Below are positions 1 to 8,786 of a DNA stretch of 64,000 nucleotides, one piece after another (the stretch's first letter is position 1; every line of letters begins with the position of its first letter). The notes under the pieces are model-generated. The model was not told the origin of the DNA and did not search any database. It saw only the letters and a program-made list of their open reading frames with translations. The DNA lies in the NCBI GenBank assembly GCA_039889035.1, contig JBDQQY010000016.1:1-64000 (forward strand), given 5' to 3'. The position numbers were made by a program, and so were the translations under genes. The DNA comes from Plantactinospora sp039889035 (lineage in GTDB: Bacteria; Actinomycetota; Actinomycetes; Mycobacteriales; Micromonosporaceae).

Positions 1-15
1 CCCCCCCCCCCCCCC
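1..15. repeat. poly-C homopolymer at window edge
   Basis: The first 15 bases are all C, followed by ACGGCTCC. The run may extend beyond the window. It lies about 30 bases upstream of the ABC permease start. It could be a real slippage-prone tract between the upstream gene (perhaps the binding-protein gene) and the permease, or an assembly artefact. Confidence 0.6.
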
Positions 16-44
16 ACGGCTCCGGATCCGAGACAGGTGAGGCC

Positions 45-839
45 ATGGAGACCCTGGAGACGTTGTGGGAGACCTTCTTCGACCTTGAGTCGATGCGTGA
101 GGCGCTGCCCGAGATGCTCACGGTCGGGCTGCCCAACACGCTGCTGCTGGCGCTGCTCTCCGCCATCCTGGGGACGCTGCTCGGCATGCTGCTGGCGATG
201 GCCGGGCTGGCCCGGACCCGCTGGCTGCGCTGGCCGGCCCGGATCTACACCGACGTGTTCCGCGGGCTGCCGGCCGCCGTCACCATCCTGCTGATCGGGG
301 TCGGGCTGGCGCCGCTCGGGCTCGCCTGGTGGGGCCCCAACCCGTATCCGCTGGGCATCCTGGCGCTGTCGCTGATCGCGGCGGCGTACATCGGGGAGAT
401 CTTCCGGTCCGGCATCCAGAGCGTGGAGGCCAGCCAACTGGAGGCGACCCGGGCCCTGGGCCTGTCGCACGGCGCTGCCATGCGCCTGGTGATCATCCCG
501 CAGGGCGTACGCCGGGTCCTGCCGGCCTGGGTCAACCAGCTCATCGCCCTGATCAAGGACTCCAGCCTGGTCTACTTCCTCGGCCTGGTGGCCAGCCAGC
601 GGGAACTGTTCCGGATCGGCCAGGACTACGCGGCGAACACCGGCAACGAGTCCGCGCTGCTGCTCGCCGGGCTGTTCTACCTGGTCATCACGGTGCCGCT
701 GACCCACCTGGTCAACTGGGTCGACCGACGGCTGCGCGACGGCCGGGCCGGTGGCCCGGAATCCGACTCCGACGATCCGGTGGCGCTGGCCGGCGAGACC
801 GCGCTACCAACCGGTGGAAGGGGAACCCGACATGCCTGA
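45..839 (+). CDS. polar amino-acid ABC transporter permease
   Basis: Inner-membrane permease of a PAAT/HisM-type importer (264 aa, normal size). The hydrophobic helices begin near residue 30 (LPNTLLLALLSAILGTLLG). The cytoplasmic EAA loop that contacts the ATPase is near residues 130-160 (EASQLEATRALGLSHGAAM, then PQGVRRVLPAW). An AGGTGAGG ribosome site 2 bases before ATG45 supports the start. The last codons overlap the next gene, the ATPase, so the two are translationally coupled. The periplasmic binding protein is not seen and is probably just upstream of the window. The substrate cannot be told from the sequence; a polar amino acid such as glutamate or glutamine is typical of the family. 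Confidence 0.9.
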   Translation: METLETLWETFFDLESMREALPEMLTVGLPNTLLLALLSAILGTLLGMLLAMAGLARTRWLRWPARIYTDVFRGLPAAVTILLIGVGLAPLGLAWWGPNPYPLGILALSLIAAAYIGEIFRSGIQSVEASQLEATRALGLSHGAAMRLVIIPQGVRRVLPAWVNQLIALIKDSSLVYFLGLVASQRELFRIGQDYAANTGNESALLLAGLFYLVITVPLTHLVNWVDRRLRDGRAGGPESDSDDPVALAGETALPTGGRGTRHA

Positions 840-1677
840 GTCAGTCCGCCCGACGGCGTCCACCCGGTCGGCGTCAGCCGTCGAGGCCACGCCGCCCGCC
901 GGTTCGCCGGTTTCGGCCGGCTCGACCGGGACCGGGGCCGGTCCCGGGTACGAGTCGGTGAGCGTGGCGACCCGGGACGTACACCTCTCGTTCGGCCGGC
1001 ACCAGGTGCTGCGCGGCATCGACCTGGAGGTCGGCCGGGGCGAGACCGCCTGCGTCATCGGCCCGTCCGGGTCCGGGAAGTCCACCCTGCTACGGGTCGT
1101 CAACCGGCTGCTGGAACCGGACCGGGGCGACGTACTGCTGGACGGCGTGAGCGTGCTCGACCAGGACCCGGACGCGCTGCGCCAGCGGATCGGCATGGTC
1201 TTCCAGCAGTTCAACCTCTTCCCGCACATGACGGTGCTGCGCAACGTCACGCTCGCACTCCGGCAGCTCAGGAAGCTCTCCCGGGACGAGGCCACCGAAC
1301 TGGCGCTGCGCCAGCTCGACCTGGTCGGCCTGCGGCACAAGGCGGACGTCCGACCCGGCCGGCTCTCCGGCGGCCAGCAGCAGCGGGTGGCCATCGCCCG
1401 CGCGCTGGCGATGTCGCCCCGGGTGATGCTCTTCGACGAGGCGACCTCGGCGCTCGACCCCGAACTCGTCAAGGGCGTGCTCGCGCTGATGGCGGACCTG
1501 GCCGGCCAGGGCATGACGATGCTGGTCGTCACCCACGAGATGGGCTTCGCGCGTCAGGTCGCCGACCAGGTCGTCTTCCTCGACCGGGGCCGGGTGGTCG
1601 AGGCCGGGCCACCCGCGCAGCTCTTCGAGGACCCGCGGAGCGATCGGCTCGGGCAGTTCCTCTCCCAGGTCCTGTGA
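832..1677 (+). CDS. polar amino-acid ABC transporter ATP-binding protein
   Basis: ATPase partner of the permease (281 aa from ATG832, which overlaps the permease stop by 8 bases; GGAAGGGG lies 6 bases upstream). Walker A is GPSGSGKS, the Q-loop is FQQFNLFPHMT, the signature is LSGGQQQR, Walker B is VMLFDEATSALDP and the H-loop is VVTHEMGFA. These match the GlnQ/HisP family closely. The first 40 residues are Ser/Thr/Ala/Gly-rich and not conserved in the family. The true start could be internal, but no better ribosome site was seen. Confidence 0.92.
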   Translation: MPESVRPTASTRSASAVEATPPAGSPVSAGSTGTGAGPGYESVSVATRDVHLSFGRHQVLRGIDLEVGRGETACVIGPSGSGKSTLLRVVNRLLEPDRGDVLLDGVSVLDQDPDALRQRIGMVFQQFNLFPHMTVLRNVTLALRQLRKLSRDEATELALRQLDLVGLRHKADVRPGRLSGGQQQRVAIARALAMSPRVMLFDEATSALDPELVKGVLALMADLAGQGMTMLVVTHEMGFARQVADQVVFLDRGRVVEAGPPAQLFEDPRSDRLGQFLSQVL

Positions 1678-1723
1678 CCCGTTCGGCGTCCCGTCCCGTC
1701 CGGCGTCCCGTCCCCGCCGGTGG

Positions 1724-1749
1724 TTCAGCCGCGCGGCCTGACCGGTAGT

Positions 1750-1773
<24 letters not shown>
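1724..1773. repeat. 25-bp tandem duplication at the P450 3' end
   Basis: Two adjacent 25-base copies (1724-1748 and 1749-1773) begin TTCAGCCGCGCGG and differ at one base (CCGGTAG versus CCGGCAG). The second copy contains the P450 stop codon, so the first copy is a duplicated gene end lying just outside the reading frame. Confidence 0.85.
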
Positions 1774-2943
<1,170 letters not shown>

Positions 2944-3135
2944 CGTCTCCCCATCCGACGAGTGGACGGCCCGGCAGCCGGAGCGGATCCGGACTCCCCT
3001 CTATGCTGCCACCGTCGGCACGGTGCGCAGTGCCCCGCCGACGGCCAGTCTCCGCCGACAGGGCCCGGGCGTGACCGCCGGGCCGGCGTGCCGCGGCGTC
3101 CGGGATACTCCTCCTGCCGCGTGTCCCGTTCCGGC

Positions 3136-3141
3136 TACGAT
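3136..3141 (+). promoter_or_regulatory. -10 box TACGAT for leaderless start at 3149
   Basis: TACGAT lies exactly 7 bases before ATG3149 and no Shine-Dalgarno sequence is present. The transcript would therefore begin at or next to the start codon. The same geometry recurs at several genes in this window. The -35 region is not clear. Confidence 0.5.
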
Positions 3142-3148
3142 CTTGCGC

Positions 3149-3787
3149 ATGGCACTACTGCACCGGGCCCAACTGCATCCTGGCAAGCTCGAACTCCTGG
3201 CGGACTGGCTGCCCGGCCGGCGCTGGTACCAGGGTCCGGCCACCGCCGACGTCGTCCGCGTCGCGAGCTTCCGGTTCGACGACCCGGAGGGAGCGGTCGG
3301 GATGGAGACGATACTGGTCAGGTCCGGTGACGGGCCGGTGCACCAGGTCCCGCTCAGCTACCGGGCCGGCCCCCTGCCCGGCGGTGACGAGTGGCTGATC
3401 GGCACCACCGAGCACTCGGTGCTCGGCCGCCGCTGGGTCTACGACGCCTGCGGCGACCCGGTCTACGCCAGCGCTCTGGCCGGTGCGGTCCTCGCCGGTG
3501 GCGGCCAGGCAGAGGAGTTCTTCGAGGTCGACGGGGTACGCGAGGTCCGCGAGCCGAGCATGACCGTGACCGGCAGCGGCAGCCCGGGCAGCACCGTGCC
3601 GCCGGTACACGTCGTCCGTCGGGTGATCGAGGACGACGAGCACACGACGATCGTCACGGACGCCCTGGAACTCGCCGTCGCTCGGCGCCCCGGGGCCGGG
3701 GACGACGGGCTGACCGGCGCCACGCTGACCGCCACCTGGCCCGGCCAGCCGACCCCACTTCCACTGGCCTACGCCGTCCCGCGCTGA
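3149..3787 (+). CDS. maltokinase N-terminal-cap-like protein
   Basis: 212-aa protein resembling the N-terminal cap domain of actinobacterial maltokinases, as in stand-alone CG0192-type proteins: an early LADWLPGRRWYQG segment, then a beta-rich region with VPLSYRAGPLPG and WLIGTTEHSVLGRRWVYDACGDP. No kinase domain follows (no Brenner-type HxD motif), so it is probably not itself a kinase. It is divergent from the P450 across about 205 bp. Cellular role unknown; a link to trehalose/maltose-phosphate metabolism is only suggested by the family. Confidence 0.7.
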   Translation: MALLHRAQLHPGKLELLADWLPGRRWYQGPATADVVRVASFRFDDPEGAVGMETILVRSGDGPVHQVPLSYRAGPLPGGDEWLIGTTEHSVLGRRWVYDACGDPVYASALAGAVLAGGGQAEEFFEVDGVREVREPSMTVTGSGSPGSTVPPVHVVRRVIEDDEHTTIVTDALELAVARRPGAGDDGLTGATLTATWPGQPTPLPLAYAVPR

Positions 3788-3911
3788 GCCCGGGTCGCCG
3801 GGTCGGCCGTGGCCGGACGCGGGCCGACCCCTTGTCGCCCGGTCCGGCACTACCCTCCGGTTGTCGTTGGAGGCGAGCGCCAGCGCCTACCCGTCCGGCT
3901 GCCGAGCGTCG

Positions 3912-4336
3912 TCACGCGTTCCCGGGCAGCTGTGCGGGGACCGGGAAGTAGTCGCGGAGCTTCGCGATCCGGCCGTCGCGGACCCGGAAGATCTGCACCA
4001 GGGACATGGTCGTGCGCTGCCCGGTCGGCCCGATGAGGACGGGGTCGATCTCGACGACGAAGACGTCGGGATCGGCGGTGTCATGCAGTACGTAACCGGA
4101 CTCCGCCGCGTCGACGGTGCCCTGGTAGGCCGGCTCCCGGTGGTACGCGCCCATGCCGGCCCGGATCGCCTCCCGGCCGACCAGCCGGCGCGGCAGCGGA
4201 TGACCGTCCGGCACCAGCGGTGCGGTGCCTCGTATTCACCGTCGTCGGTAAAGAGGGCGGCGATCGCCGCCGGGTCCCGGCTGATCGCACCGGCGTGGAC
4301 GTACCGTTCGAAAAGTTCCCGGTGGGTGAGGGTCAC
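3912..4336 (-). pseudogene. frameshifted SnoaL/NTF2-like protein
   Basis: The N-terminal half (MTLTHRELFERYVHAG... to GEYEAP) is in one frame. The C-terminal half (PDGHPLPRRLVGREAIRAG... to the stop at 3912) is in another. The two halves join at about 4220-4223, where reading GEYEAP-PLVPDGHPLP requires a one-base change. Together they form a normal-length (about 140 aa) nuclear-transport-factor-2-fold protein of the SnoaL-like group, with the usual FxVRDGRIAKLRDYF end. Either the gene is decaying or there is a base-call error in a GC run. Without the shift, translation would run on in a wrong frame to about 3887. Confidence 0.75.
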
Positions 4337-4550
4337 TCTCTCCAGCCTACCGGCCGTCGTCCGGCCGGGCCGCCCACGACGGTCTCCGCGTAGTGCCCCG
4401 CCAGCAGGAGAGCGCGGTCGACTGCCCGCTACGTCGTGCCACCGGCGTGCGCGACACTTCCGCTGGTACGCCCGGCCGTGCCGGTTGTCCGTCCTTCGAT
4501 CGTTACGGTCGAGGCGACGGCCGTGGGGCCGGAGCCGGAAGGGGTGGACG

Positions 4551-5090
4551 GTGGAGGGCCGGGACGAGCTGCTCGATGGGTTGGTGGAGGAGATGCCGCG
4601 CTACATCTCCGCCGCGGTGCGATTCCAGGTTGCGGTCGCTCATCAGCTCGACATGTCGGTTTCCGATGTGCACGGGCTGGCCGCACTGTTGGAGACCGGA
4701 CCGGCCGGGGTCAGACGGCTGGCCGACCTGATGGGAATGACCACGAGTGCGGTGACCCGCCTCGTGGATCGGCTCGAACGTGCCGGATATGTGCGGCGGG
4801 AGCCGGATCCGGCGGACCGTCGGCGGGTCGTGATCCAGGTGGTCCCGGAGCGGGTCGCGCAGGTCGCCGGGTACTACGAGCGGCTGAACGTTCGCTGGCA
4901 GCGGCAGATCAGCCAGTACTCCGACGCCGAGTTGCGGTTCCTGCTCGCGTTCCTGCGGGAGGGCGGCCGAGACGCCCGGGCCGAGACCGTCAACCTGCGG
5001 GCCGGGGGCCGGCAGCACGCCACCCGGGGGCGCCGGGCCCTGCGACCGCCCTCTGACGAGCCCCCGGAGGGCGATAGGGGAGCACCCTGA
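4551..5090 (+). CDS. MarR-family transcriptional regulator
   Basis: 179-aa winged-helix repressor. After an N-terminal dimerisation helix comes VSDVHGLAALLETGPAGVRRLADLMGMTTSAVTRLVDRLERAGYVRREPDPADRRRVVIQ (given here in pieces only as motif: recognition helix TTSAVTRLVDRLE, wing DPADRRRVVI). The DPxDRR wing is the MarR hallmark. Start GTG4551 is chosen because GGAAGGGG lies 6 bases upstream. The C-terminal 30 residues are Arg/Gly-rich and poorly conserved. The gene sits between two NTF2-fold genes. A perfect palindrome 29 bp after its stop, before the lipoprotein gene, is a candidate binding site. Ligand unknown. Confidence 0.85.
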   Translation: MEGRDELLDGLVEEMPRYISAAVRFQVAVAHQLDMSVSDVHGLAALLETGPAGVRRLADLMGMTTSAVTRLVDRLERAGYVRREPDPADRRRVVIQVVPERVAQVAGYYERLNVRWQRQISQYSDAELRFLLAFLREGGRDARAETVNLRAGGRQHATRGRRALRPPSDEPPEGDRGAP

Positions 5091-5118
5091 TCTACCCCGG
5101 ATAGCTGCTGCAAGAACT

Positions 5119-5132
5119 TGCTGCTTGCAGCA
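5119..5132. promoter_or_regulatory. palindromic candidate operator
   Basis: TGCTGC-TT-GCAGCA is a perfect inverted repeat. A CTGCAAG/CTTGCAG pair overlaps it on the upstream side. It lies between the MarR gene and the lipoprotein gene, about 70 bp before the latter's ATG, just upstream of a TTGACT that could be a -35. Binding by the adjacent MarR protein is inferred from position only. Confidence 0.45.
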
Positions 5133-5199
5133 GCGAATTGCTTGACTGAGTGGCAGACGACAGGAGCCGTCGCTACTTGTCAATGGAGGGTGGACAGTC

Positions 5200-5721
5200 A
5201 TGCACGTACGACGCTTCCGGTTCGGTCAGTTCGTCGTCGCGGCGGTCATCGCCGTGGCCGCGTTGGCCGCCTGTGGCTCGGACAACGACGGAGATCGGGA
5301 CAGGTCGGTGGCACCGTCTGCGAGTGTCGGCGCGGGAGCGGCGTCCGGAGCCGACGAGACCGAGGTTCGGGGACTGCTCGACAAGATCAACGAGGCGTGG
5401 GCGCGGGGTGACGCCGCAGCGTACGCCTCGCACCACACCGCCGACGCCGATCTGATCGACTTTCGCGGCATCCATGCTGCCGGCCGACAGGCGATCGTCG
5501 ACCTGCTTCAGCCCGCGTTCGACGGCGTGCTGAAGAACAGCAAGGTCGAAGCGCGGATCGTCGACCTGCGCTTCCTCTCCGCCGATGTCGCGATCTTCCA
5601 CACCAGGGGCAAGATCGTTCCAATGGGCGAGGATTCCATCCAGACCTTCGTGGCCACCAAAGGCCCCAACGGCTGGCTGATCGCGGCCTTCCAGAACACC
5701 CGCGTCCAGGCCAGCGAGTAG
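5200..5721 (+). CDS. lipoprotein with SgcJ/EcaC-like NTF2 fold
   Basis: 173-aa exported lipoprotein. It has an RR-containing N-terminus, a hydrophobic stretch and lipobox L-A-A-C with the lipidated Cys at residue 25. A low-complexity Ser/Ala/Gly linker follows. From about residue 50 there is an NTF2/SnoaL-type domain (LLDKINEAWARGDAAAYASH, a signature for the SgcJ/EcaC group, and a C-terminal GWLIAAFQNTR). Such domains bind small hydrophobic ligands or act as isomerase scaffolds; no catalytic role can be assigned. It lies downstream of the MarR gene behind a palindrome. ATG5200 follows a GGAGGG site. Confidence 0.8.
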   Translation: MHVRRFRFGQFVVAAVIAVAALAACGSDNDGDRDRSVAPSASVGAGAASGADETEVRGLLDKINEAWARGDAAAYASHHTADADLIDFRGIHAAGRQAIVDLLQPAFDGVLKNSKVEARIVDLRFLSADVAIFHTRGKIVPMGEDSIQTFVATKGPNGWLIAAFQNTRVQASE

Positions 5722-5785
5722 GGGTTTGCCTCGAATCGAAGCTGGTCTGCCAGGTCGAACGGCTCCGTCACCGCTAGGTGTCCAC

Positions 5786-5853
5786 GAGGTCTCCGGCTTC
5801 AGTTCTGCTCACTGAAACCGGAGACCTCTCTGCTCACTGAAACCGGAGACCTC
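5786..5853. terminator. hairpin with tandemly duplicated 3' arm
   Basis: GAGGTCTCCGGCTTCAGT (5786-5803) pairs, with one mismatch, with ACTGAAACCGGAGACCTC at 5811-5828. The 25-base segment 5804-5828 is repeated exactly at 5829-5853, so the left arm can pair with either copy (loop of 7 or 32 bases). It lies between the convergent lipoprotein and reductase genes and probably ends transcription. No T-run is present. Confidence 0.7.
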
Positions 5854-5926
5854 GCCACATCACGACCTCCCACCCGCGAGGATCCTCACGCCAGTTCGGG
5901 CCCCGGCGCCGACTTCGCCACACGCC

Positions 5927-6814
5927 TCAGCGGCGACCGAGGAGTTCGGCCACCCGGAGGAACCCGTCCGTGCCGTGGCCGAGCCCGATCACCCGGCGGG
6001 TCAGGCCCTCGACCGCCCGCATCACGCTCGCGTCGATCCCGTGCGCTTCGGAGGTGTGCACGATGTGCGCCATGGTCGAGGCCGCCGACGTGATCGGGTT
6101 GTCCTCGCCGGAGTAGCTGCCGTCCGCCACCTGCGCCGCCGTACCCTCGAAGATCGGCGGCAGGATCGCGCCGATGCCCATGGCGAAGGGCGCCAGTTCC
6201 CGGGCGCTGATCCCCTCCGCCCGGGCCACCGTCACCGCGTGGGCCCAACCCGCCATCGAGGTCCAGAAGATGTCCAGCAGGGCGATGTCGTACGCCGCCG
6301 CCCGGCCGATCTCGTCGCCGACGTGGGTGTGGGTGCCGCCCAGCCGCTCCAGTGTCGGCCGGTGCCGCTGGTAGAGATCGCTCGGACCACTGTGGATGAA
6401 GACCCCGTGCGGAGTGCCGATGGTGGTGGTCGGCGTCATGATCGCACCGTCCAGGTAGCCGACGCCGTGCTCGGCCGCCCAGGCCGCGACGTCCCGGGCC
6501 CGGTCGGGAGTGTCCGCGCTGAGGTTCGCCACCGTACGACCCTTGAGCGCGTCGGCGACGGCGTCGGTCCGGAGGATGGCGTCCACCGCGTCGTTGTTCA
6601 CCACGCAGACCACGGTCAGGTCGCTCGCGGCGACCGCCTCCGCCGCCGAGCCGGCGCCGGCCGCGCCCCGCTCGACCAGGGCGGTTTCCCGGCCGGGAGT
6701 TCGGTTCCAGACCGTGGTCGGCAGGCCGGCGTCCAGGAACGCGCCGGTCAGGGCCCGGCCCATCGGTCCGAGACCGAGTACCGTGACAGCGGACTGTTCG
6801 GGGTGTGAGGACAT
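5927..6814 (-). CDS. imine reductase-like NADP-binding oxidoreductase
   Basis: 295-aa member of the 6-phosphogluconate/beta-hydroxyacid dehydrogenase superfamily closest in pattern to imine reductases. The N-terminal Rossmann motif is GLGPMGRALTGAFL followed by TTVWNRTPGRE (NADP-type Arg after beta-2). The linker strand carries GAIMTPTTTIGTPHGVFIHSG, the IRED-type block. The helical C-terminal dimerisation domain has the expected size. Start ATG6814 is preceded by AGGAG; an upstream in-frame ATG would place the start inside the HxlR gene. It is divergent from an HxlR regulator across only 44 bp, so the two are probably co-controlled. Substrate unknown. Confidence 0.85.
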   Translation of the reverse strand: MSSHPEQSAVTVLGLGPMGRALTGAFLDAGLPTTVWNRTPGRETALVERGAAGAGSAAEAVAASDLTVVCVVNNDAVDAILRTDAVADALKGRTVANLSADTPDRARDVAAWAAEHGVGYLDGAIMTPTTTIGTPHGVFIHSGPSDLYQRHRPTLERLGGTHTHVGDEIGRAAAYDIALLDIFWTSMAGWAHAVTVARAEGISARELAPFAMGIGAILPPIFEGTAAQVADGSYSGEDNPITSAASTMAHIVHTSEAHGIDASVMRAVEGLTRRVIGLGHGTDGFLRVAELLGRR

Positions 6815-6858
6815 ACTTGTACTCCTGAATAGTGTGAACTGGGGTAAAGAGGACGCAG

Positions 6859-7212
6859 ATGACACGCAGTCGTGCCCGGGACCTGAACGTCTGCGGGGTG
6901 ACCGCCGCGATCGCCGTGATCGACGGCAAGTGGAAAACGTCCCTGCTCTGGCTGCTGGAATCCGGCCCGCACCGCCCCGCCGAGCTGCGCCGGCAGTTGC
7001 CGGGCCTCACCGAGAAGGTGCTGACCCAGGCGCTACGCGAGATGGAGAGCGATGGGCTGGTGCACCGGGAGGTGCACGACGTACTGCCGCTGAAGACCGT
7101 CTATTCGCTGACCCCGTTCGGCCGAGACCTCGCCGAGGCGCTGGCGCCGCTCTCCGACTGGGGCCACTGTCGCCTGGACAGGCTCGCCGCCGCCCAGTCG
7201 TCGGCATCCTGA
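6859..7212 (+). CDS. HxlR-family regulator
   Basis: 117-aa winged-helix regulator with the family pattern: N-terminal CGVTAAIAVIDGKWKTSLLWLL, then PAELRRQLPGLTEKVLTQALREMESDGLVHREVH and a YSLTPFGRDL wing. The conserved N-terminal Cys (residue 12) is the position used for redox or electrophile sensing in YodB/HypR-type members. It is divergent from the imine-reductase-like gene across 44 bp, the arrangement seen when HxlR proteins repress an adjacent reductase. AGAGGA precedes the ATG. Confidence 0.88.
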   Translation: MTRSRARDLNVCGVTAAIAVIDGKWKTSLLWLLESGPHRPAELRRQLPGLTEKVLTQALREMESDGLVHREVHDVLPLKTVYSLTPFGRDLAEALAPLSDWGHCRLDRLAAAQSSAS

Positions 7213-7306
7213 CACTCTCGTCGACCTCCTGTCGATCCGGATCCGGCGGCCGTTCGGCCGCCCATCACCAGGCTCGTCCAGCGCGCCCGGACCGACAAGT
7301 ACGCAC

Positions 7307-7330
7307 AAAAAAGTGGCCACTACCAGTGGC
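7307..7330 (-). terminator. intrinsic terminator of the HTH-DUF397 operon
   Basis: Read leftward, GCCACT-GGT-AGTGGC forms a 6-bp stem (7330-7316). CAC and six Ts (7312-7307) follow. This is a classic rho-independent signal about 60 bases after the DUF397 stop, and a rare T-run in such GC-rich DNA. A second, GC-rich 10-bp perfect hairpin (7336-7345 with 7361-7370) lies between it and the gene. Confidence 0.7.
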
Positions 7331-7388
7331 GCGGGCGGCGGCCCCGCCTACGGTTCCGGAGGGGCCGCCGAATTGCGCTCTGGAACGG

Positions 7389-7595
7389 TTACGCCGAGCG
7401 TGTCCCGCTCTTCGTTGCCGCCGTGAAGGCCGCCCAGGCGGCCGGGCGGAACGTCAGCACCGGACCGGACCGGTCCTTGCTGTCCCGCACCGCAACGACA
7501 GCCCCGAGGTTGTCGGCAACCTCGACACAGTTGCCGTTGCCACCCGAACGACTGCTCGTACGCCACCTGGCATCGGCCATGTTGACGTCGTACAT
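7389..7595 (-). CDS. DUF397 domain protein
   Basis: 68-aa protein matching DUF397 end to end: ARWRTSSRSGGNGNCVEVADN, VAVRDSKDRSGPVLTF, and a terminal AAWAAFTAATKSG. DUF397 proteins are small actinomycete proteins that work with the adjacent Scr1-type HTH protein in WhiJ-like developmental or antibiotic regulation. The start follows GGGAGGTGAAAGAG. It is 19 bp downstream of the HTH gene and followed by an intrinsic terminator, so the pair forms one operon. Confidence 0.9.
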   Translation of the reverse strand: MYDVNMADARWRTSSRSGGNGNCVEVADNLGAVVAVRDSKDRSGPVLTFRPAAWAAFTAATKSGTRSA

Positions 7596-7614
7596 CTCTT
7601 TCACCTCCCTCCCG

Positions 7615-8481
7615 TCAGTGCTGATCCGCGATGCGACTGACCATCCGGACAGAGGCTGCCGGATTGAGCGCCGCCGCGCGTAGGTGCTCGAACAGATCGG
7701 TGTAGCTGGAGATGTCGGCGTCGCGCTCCAGGAAAAGGCCATTCACGCGGTTTTCGAGGTACACCAGTTCTGGATCAGCCGGATCCGGAAAGCCCATGAT
7801 TGCGAACGCGCCGTGCATTCCGGGATGCGCGCCCACGTCGTAGGGCAACACCTGCACCGTGATGTTGGGCAGCTTGGTGAGCTTGGCGAGGTGTTGCAAC
7901 TGATCGCGGATCACCTCGGCCGAGCCGACCCGCCGGTGCAGCACGCTCTCGTCGATGATCACCCATACCCTGAGCGGCTCGGCTCGGGCGAGCACGTCCT
8001 GACGCTTGAGTCGTGCCTCGACCCGACGTTCCACCTCGTCCTCGGTGATCTCCGGCAACACTCCGGCGATCAAGGCTCGGGCGTACGCCTCGGTCTGGAG
8101 CAGGCCCGGGACGAACAGCGACTCGTAGTTGCGGACCGACTGTGCCTCGGACTCGAACGAGATGTAGGTGCTGTACTCGTCGGGCAGTTGGTCCTCGTAC
8201 GCCTGCAACCAGCCCAGTTGCCCCGCGTCCTTGGCGAGTGCGACCAGTTCGAGCCGGCGCTCCGGATCGGTGACGCCGTAGACGTCGAGCAGGCCGAGCA
8301 AGGTGCGCCGCTGGGGACGGGCCCGTGCGGTTTCGAGGCGCCAGAGCGTGGCCGGGTTCATGTGGGTCCGCTCGGCGACATCCTCGCGGGTGAGGCCGGC
8401 GCCGTGTCGCAGTGTGCGGATTTCCGCCGCCAGTCTGCGCAGTCTGACGGTCGGCGGTTGCTTCCGTGCCGCCACATTCAT
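7615..8481 (-). CDS. Scr1-family helix-turn-helix regulator
   Basis: 288-aa protein: N-terminal XRE-type HTH (residues about 10-70, LRHGAGLTREDVAERTHMNPATLWRLE) followed by the Scr1/DUF5753 domain (YISFESEAQSVRNYESLFVPGLLQTEAYARALI, then RQDVLARAEPLRVWVIIDESVLHRRVGS and NITVQVLPYDVGAHPGM). Its partner is the DUF397 protein downstream. Start ATG8481 is preceded by GGGAGCGAAGGAG. Two short TTGCG-containing inverted repeats upstream may be its own operator. Members of this family act in pairs with DUF397 proteins; the targets here are unknown. Confidence 0.88.
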   Translation of the reverse strand: MNVAARKQPPTVRLRRLAAEIRTLRHGAGLTREDVAERTHMNPATLWRLETARARPQRRTLLGLLDVYGVTDPERRLELVALAKDAGQLGWLQAYEDQLPDEYSTYISFESEAQSVRNYESLFVPGLLQTEAYARALIAGVLPEITEDEVERRVEARLKRQDVLARAEPLRVWVIIDESVLHRRVGSAEVIRDQLQHLAKLTKLPNITVQVLPYDVGAHPGMHGAFAIMGFPDPADPELVYLENRVNGLFLERDADISSYTDLFEHLRAAALNPAASVRMVSRIADQH

Positions 8482-8511
8482 GCTCCTTCGCTCCCTTCCA
8501 GTCTCAGGTGA

Positions 8512-8577
8512 CTTGCGTTTGCAAGGCAACGGAAAAGCCGCGCGATATGAACAGAACGTCTCTTCGCAAGCCTTGCG
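8512..8577. promoter_or_regulatory. paired TTGC/GCAA inverted repeats upstream of HTH gene
   Basis: CTTGC-GTTT-GCAAG (8512-8525) and CGCAA-GCC-TTGCG (8565-8577) share the TTGCG half-site and are spaced about 50 bp apart in front of the Scr1-type regulator. Autoregulatory binding is inferred from position only. Confidence 0.35.
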
Positions 8578-8786
8578 TTCGTGCATGACGCTCCAGCAAC
8601 ATGACTCACGGTACGGCGCCGGTCACGCATCGGTTGCCCCTGCCGGCCACGGCACGCCGCGCACCTTTCCCCGATGGGGCGCTCCGTGACCACTCCGCCC
8701 TGCGGGCGGATGTCCCGCAACCGGGATGCCGGGTAGACCGCTGGCGGCAACCAGCTACCCGGCATCCCTCCATCCAGGAGGCCGCC

